DNA of 64,000 nucleotides from Stutzerimonas stutzeri (GTDB lineage Bacteria > Pseudomonadota > Gammaproteobacteria > Pseudomonadales > Pseudomonadaceae). The position numbers and the translations under genes are program-made. Shown here one piece after another: positions 60,830 through 64,000 of this stretch (positions are counted from its first letter, which is position 1; each line of letters starts with the position of its first letter). Location of the stretch: positions 157,924 to 221,923 of the forward strand of contig DDVX01000012.1 in the NCBI GenBank assembly GCA_002345575.1. The letters run 5' to 3'. The notes below the pieces were generated by a model. That model was not told the DNA's origin. It saw only the letters and a program-made list of their open reading frames with translations, and made no database searches.

Positions 60830-62056
60830 ATGTCCCTACGCCAGCTACCGCTACTCGCCGTCCTGTTGTGCCTTTTCGCTGCTCCGACCCAGGCGGCCAA
60901 GCGTGTCGACCTGGATTTCAACGTCCGCTTCCTGCCAGAGGAGGATGTCGCCGAAGTGGAGCTGGTGCTCGAAGAGGGCTCTGCCGTCAGTTATTTGGAC
61001 TTCAATCTGGGCGACGAAGGGCTCTATAGCGACTTCAAGACCGATGAACAGGCCAGTTGGCAGGAAGAGAACGGCCGTGGTGTCTGGCGTCCAGCGGCCG
61101 GCAAGGCACGACTGGCTTATCGCGTGCGGGTGAGCCATCAGCGCAGCAATGAGCGTTTCGATGCGCGTATGACGCCTGATTGGGCCTTGCTGCGCGGTGA
61201 TGACTTGGTGCCGGCCGCCCGCTTTGACCAACCGGATGGCCACACCCTGGTGTCGCGGCTGTCCTTCGATCTGCCGAAAGGCTGGAAGAGCGTCGAGACC
61301 GGCTGGCCACGCATTGGCAAGAACCGTTTCCGCATCGATAACCCAGAGCGTAGGTTCGATCGGCCGACCGGCTGGATTCTAGCCGGCAAATTGGGCAGTC
61401 GCCGTGCCAGACTCGGTGAGACCGATGTGACGGTCGCTGCGCCGGTGGGTGAGGGGGTGCGGCGCATGGATATTCTGACGCTGCTGACCTTCGTCTGGCC
61501 TGAAGTGCAAAGCGTCTTCCCTCGCGATCCGAAAAAATTGCTGATCGTCGGCGCAGGTGATCCGATGTGGCGCGGTGGTTTGTCCGGTCCCAATTCGCTG
61601 TTCATGCATGCTGACCGTCCGATGGTCAGTGAAAATGGCACCAGTTCGCTGGTTCACGAGTTGGTCCATGTATTTAGCCGCATCAGCGATGCCGATCGCA
61701 GCGACTGGATCAGCGAAGGGCTGGCCGAGTACTACGCCATTGAGCTGATGCGCCGCGCTGGCGGCATGAGTGAGGACCGCTATCAGGCCGTTCGGGAGCA
61801 TCTGAGCAAATGGAGCCGCAAGGTCAAATCCCTGCGCACCGAACGCTCCACCGGGCCTGTTACCGCACGTGCGGTACTGCTGCTGCAGGAGCTTGACCGA
61901 GAAATCCGCCAGCGCAGCAAGAATCAGCATTCGCTCGATGATGTGGCGCGCGGGCTGATGCGTCTGGATAGGGTCACCACTGAGGACTTCATCAGCATCA
62001 CCGAGACACTGCTCGGCGGCGGCTCGTCGGTTCTGGATAGCCGACTGCTGCGCTGA
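60830..62056 (+). CDS. Secreted gluzincin-like metallopeptidase with HELVH motif
   Basis: 408 residues with a signal peptide (ends near PTQAAKR). The metallopeptidase active site is SSLVHELVHVFSRI (HExxH), with the third zinc ligand probably the second Glu of SDWISEGLAEYYAIELMRRA, 26 residues from the HExxH Glu. Such E-containing WxxEGxAxY is typical of M1/M61-type gluzincins. An N-terminal beta-rich domain of about 230 residues precedes it. I know no characterised member. Uncertain whether active. Confidence 0.8.
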   Translation: MSLRQLPLLAVLLCLFAAPTQAAKRVDLDFNVRFLPEEDVAEVELVLEEGSAVSYLDFNLGDEGLYSDFKTDEQASWQEENGRGVWRPAAGKARLAYRVRVSHQRSNERFDARMTPDWALLRGDDLVPAARFDQPDGHTLVSRLSFDLPKGWKSVETGWPRIGKNRFRIDNPERRFDRPTGWILAGKLGSRRARLGETDVTVAAPVGEGVRRMDILTLLTFVWPEVQSVFPRDPKKLLIVGAGDPMWRGGLSGPNSLFMHADRPMVSENGTSSLVHELVHVFSRISDADRSDWISEGLAEYYAIELMRRAGGMSEDRYQAVREHLSKWSRKVKSLRTERSTGPVTARAVLLLQELDREIRQRSKNQHSLDDVARGLMRLDRVTTEDFISITETLLGGGSSVLDSRLLR

Positions 62057-62141
62057 GGTGGCTGGCAGCCAGAAGATGCGTTAGGTGATCAATAGCTTGA
62101 TTCAATCGGGCTTATCCTCTATGCGCAGCGCACAGGGCCTA

Positions 62142-62147
62142 TATAAT
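62142..62147 (+). promoter_or_regulatory. Likely -10 box of alaS
   Basis: TATAAT 106 bases upstream of the alaS ATG. No good -35 hexamer at 17 bases; the region between is CTATGCGCAGCGCACAGGGC-like and not consensus. Confidence 0.4.
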
Positions 62148-62252
62148 GCGGCCCTTTGCCGATTACCCATTTGGATAGTTGAACATCGGCGCCCGGTGTC
62201 GTTTGCCTTGCCGTCTTGCTGCCGCTCGGCCGCAGTCTTCTGGAAGAGATCT

Positions 62253-64000
<1,748 letters not shown>

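Overview
The window reads as chromosomal DNA of a gammaproteobacterium in the Pseudomonas group, most likely the Pseudomonas stutzeri (Stutzerimonas) lineage. The CheZ, CheA, FleQ, HtpX, SotB and RlhA proteins look close to those I remember from Pseudomonas and enterobacteria. The DNA is GC-rich throughout, and the gene order cheZ-cheA-cheB-motC-motD-parC-parP-cheW followed by the ccm operon is a Pseudomonas hallmark. No phage, transposase, integrase or CRISPR array was seen.

Layout. (1) 1-8452: chemotaxis and motor operon on the + strand: cheZ (5' end outside the window), cheA, cheB, motC, motD, the polar array positioning pair parC/parP, cheW and a DUF2802 membrane protein. (2) 8459-10302: two antisense genes, an FlhB C-terminal-domain protein and a FliK-type protein. 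(3) 10436-17461: complete System I cytochrome c maturation operon ccmABCDEF-dsbE-ccmH-ccmI, then a lipoprotein. (4) 18090-22963: fliT, fleQ, fleS, fleR, with a clear sigma-54 promoter before fleS. (5) 23065-28829: housekeeping and redox genes (htpX, alaA, msrB, a glutathione peroxidase, a DUF815 ATPase, a GST). (6) 29033-29576: tRNA-Glu, -Gly, -Cys and -Leu. (7) 29597-42195: an EamA exporter, anaerobic hemN, a chemoreceptor with a periplasmic c-type haem motif and a FliA promoter, galU, a VOC protein, gor, a copper chaperone, a lipoprotein lying between two copies of the 3' end of rlhA, rlhA and sotB. (8) 42255-50161: an iron-acquisition block read entirely on the minus strand: response regulator, sensor kinase, TonB receptor, SAM methyltransferase, DUF3649, PepSY and DUF3325 membrane proteins, with two Fur-like boxes and a pentanucleotide repeat upstream. 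(9) 50325-62056: mixed genes (PhoD-like phosphatase, dienelactone hydrolase, MdaB-like, TerC, CAP domain, K+ channel-like, sulfurtransferase, rnd-ycgL-ycgN, HELVH peptidase). (10) 62253-end: alaS, truncated by the window edge.

How the parts connect. The motility genes form a hierarchy visible in the sequence: FleQ (master regulator) with a sigma-54 promoter in front of fleSR, and a FliA-type promoter in front of the haem chemoreceptor. That receptor would report through the CheA/CheW/ParP array encoded in region 1, and its haem would be attached by the Ccm apparatus of region 3. The CheA linker carries three copies of a short acidic-hydrophobic motif that probably is the ParC/ParP docking region. 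The iron block resembles the PfeRS/PirRS-controlled catecholate receptor loci but contains a methyltransferase of unknown substrate, and is the best candidate here for undescribed biology.
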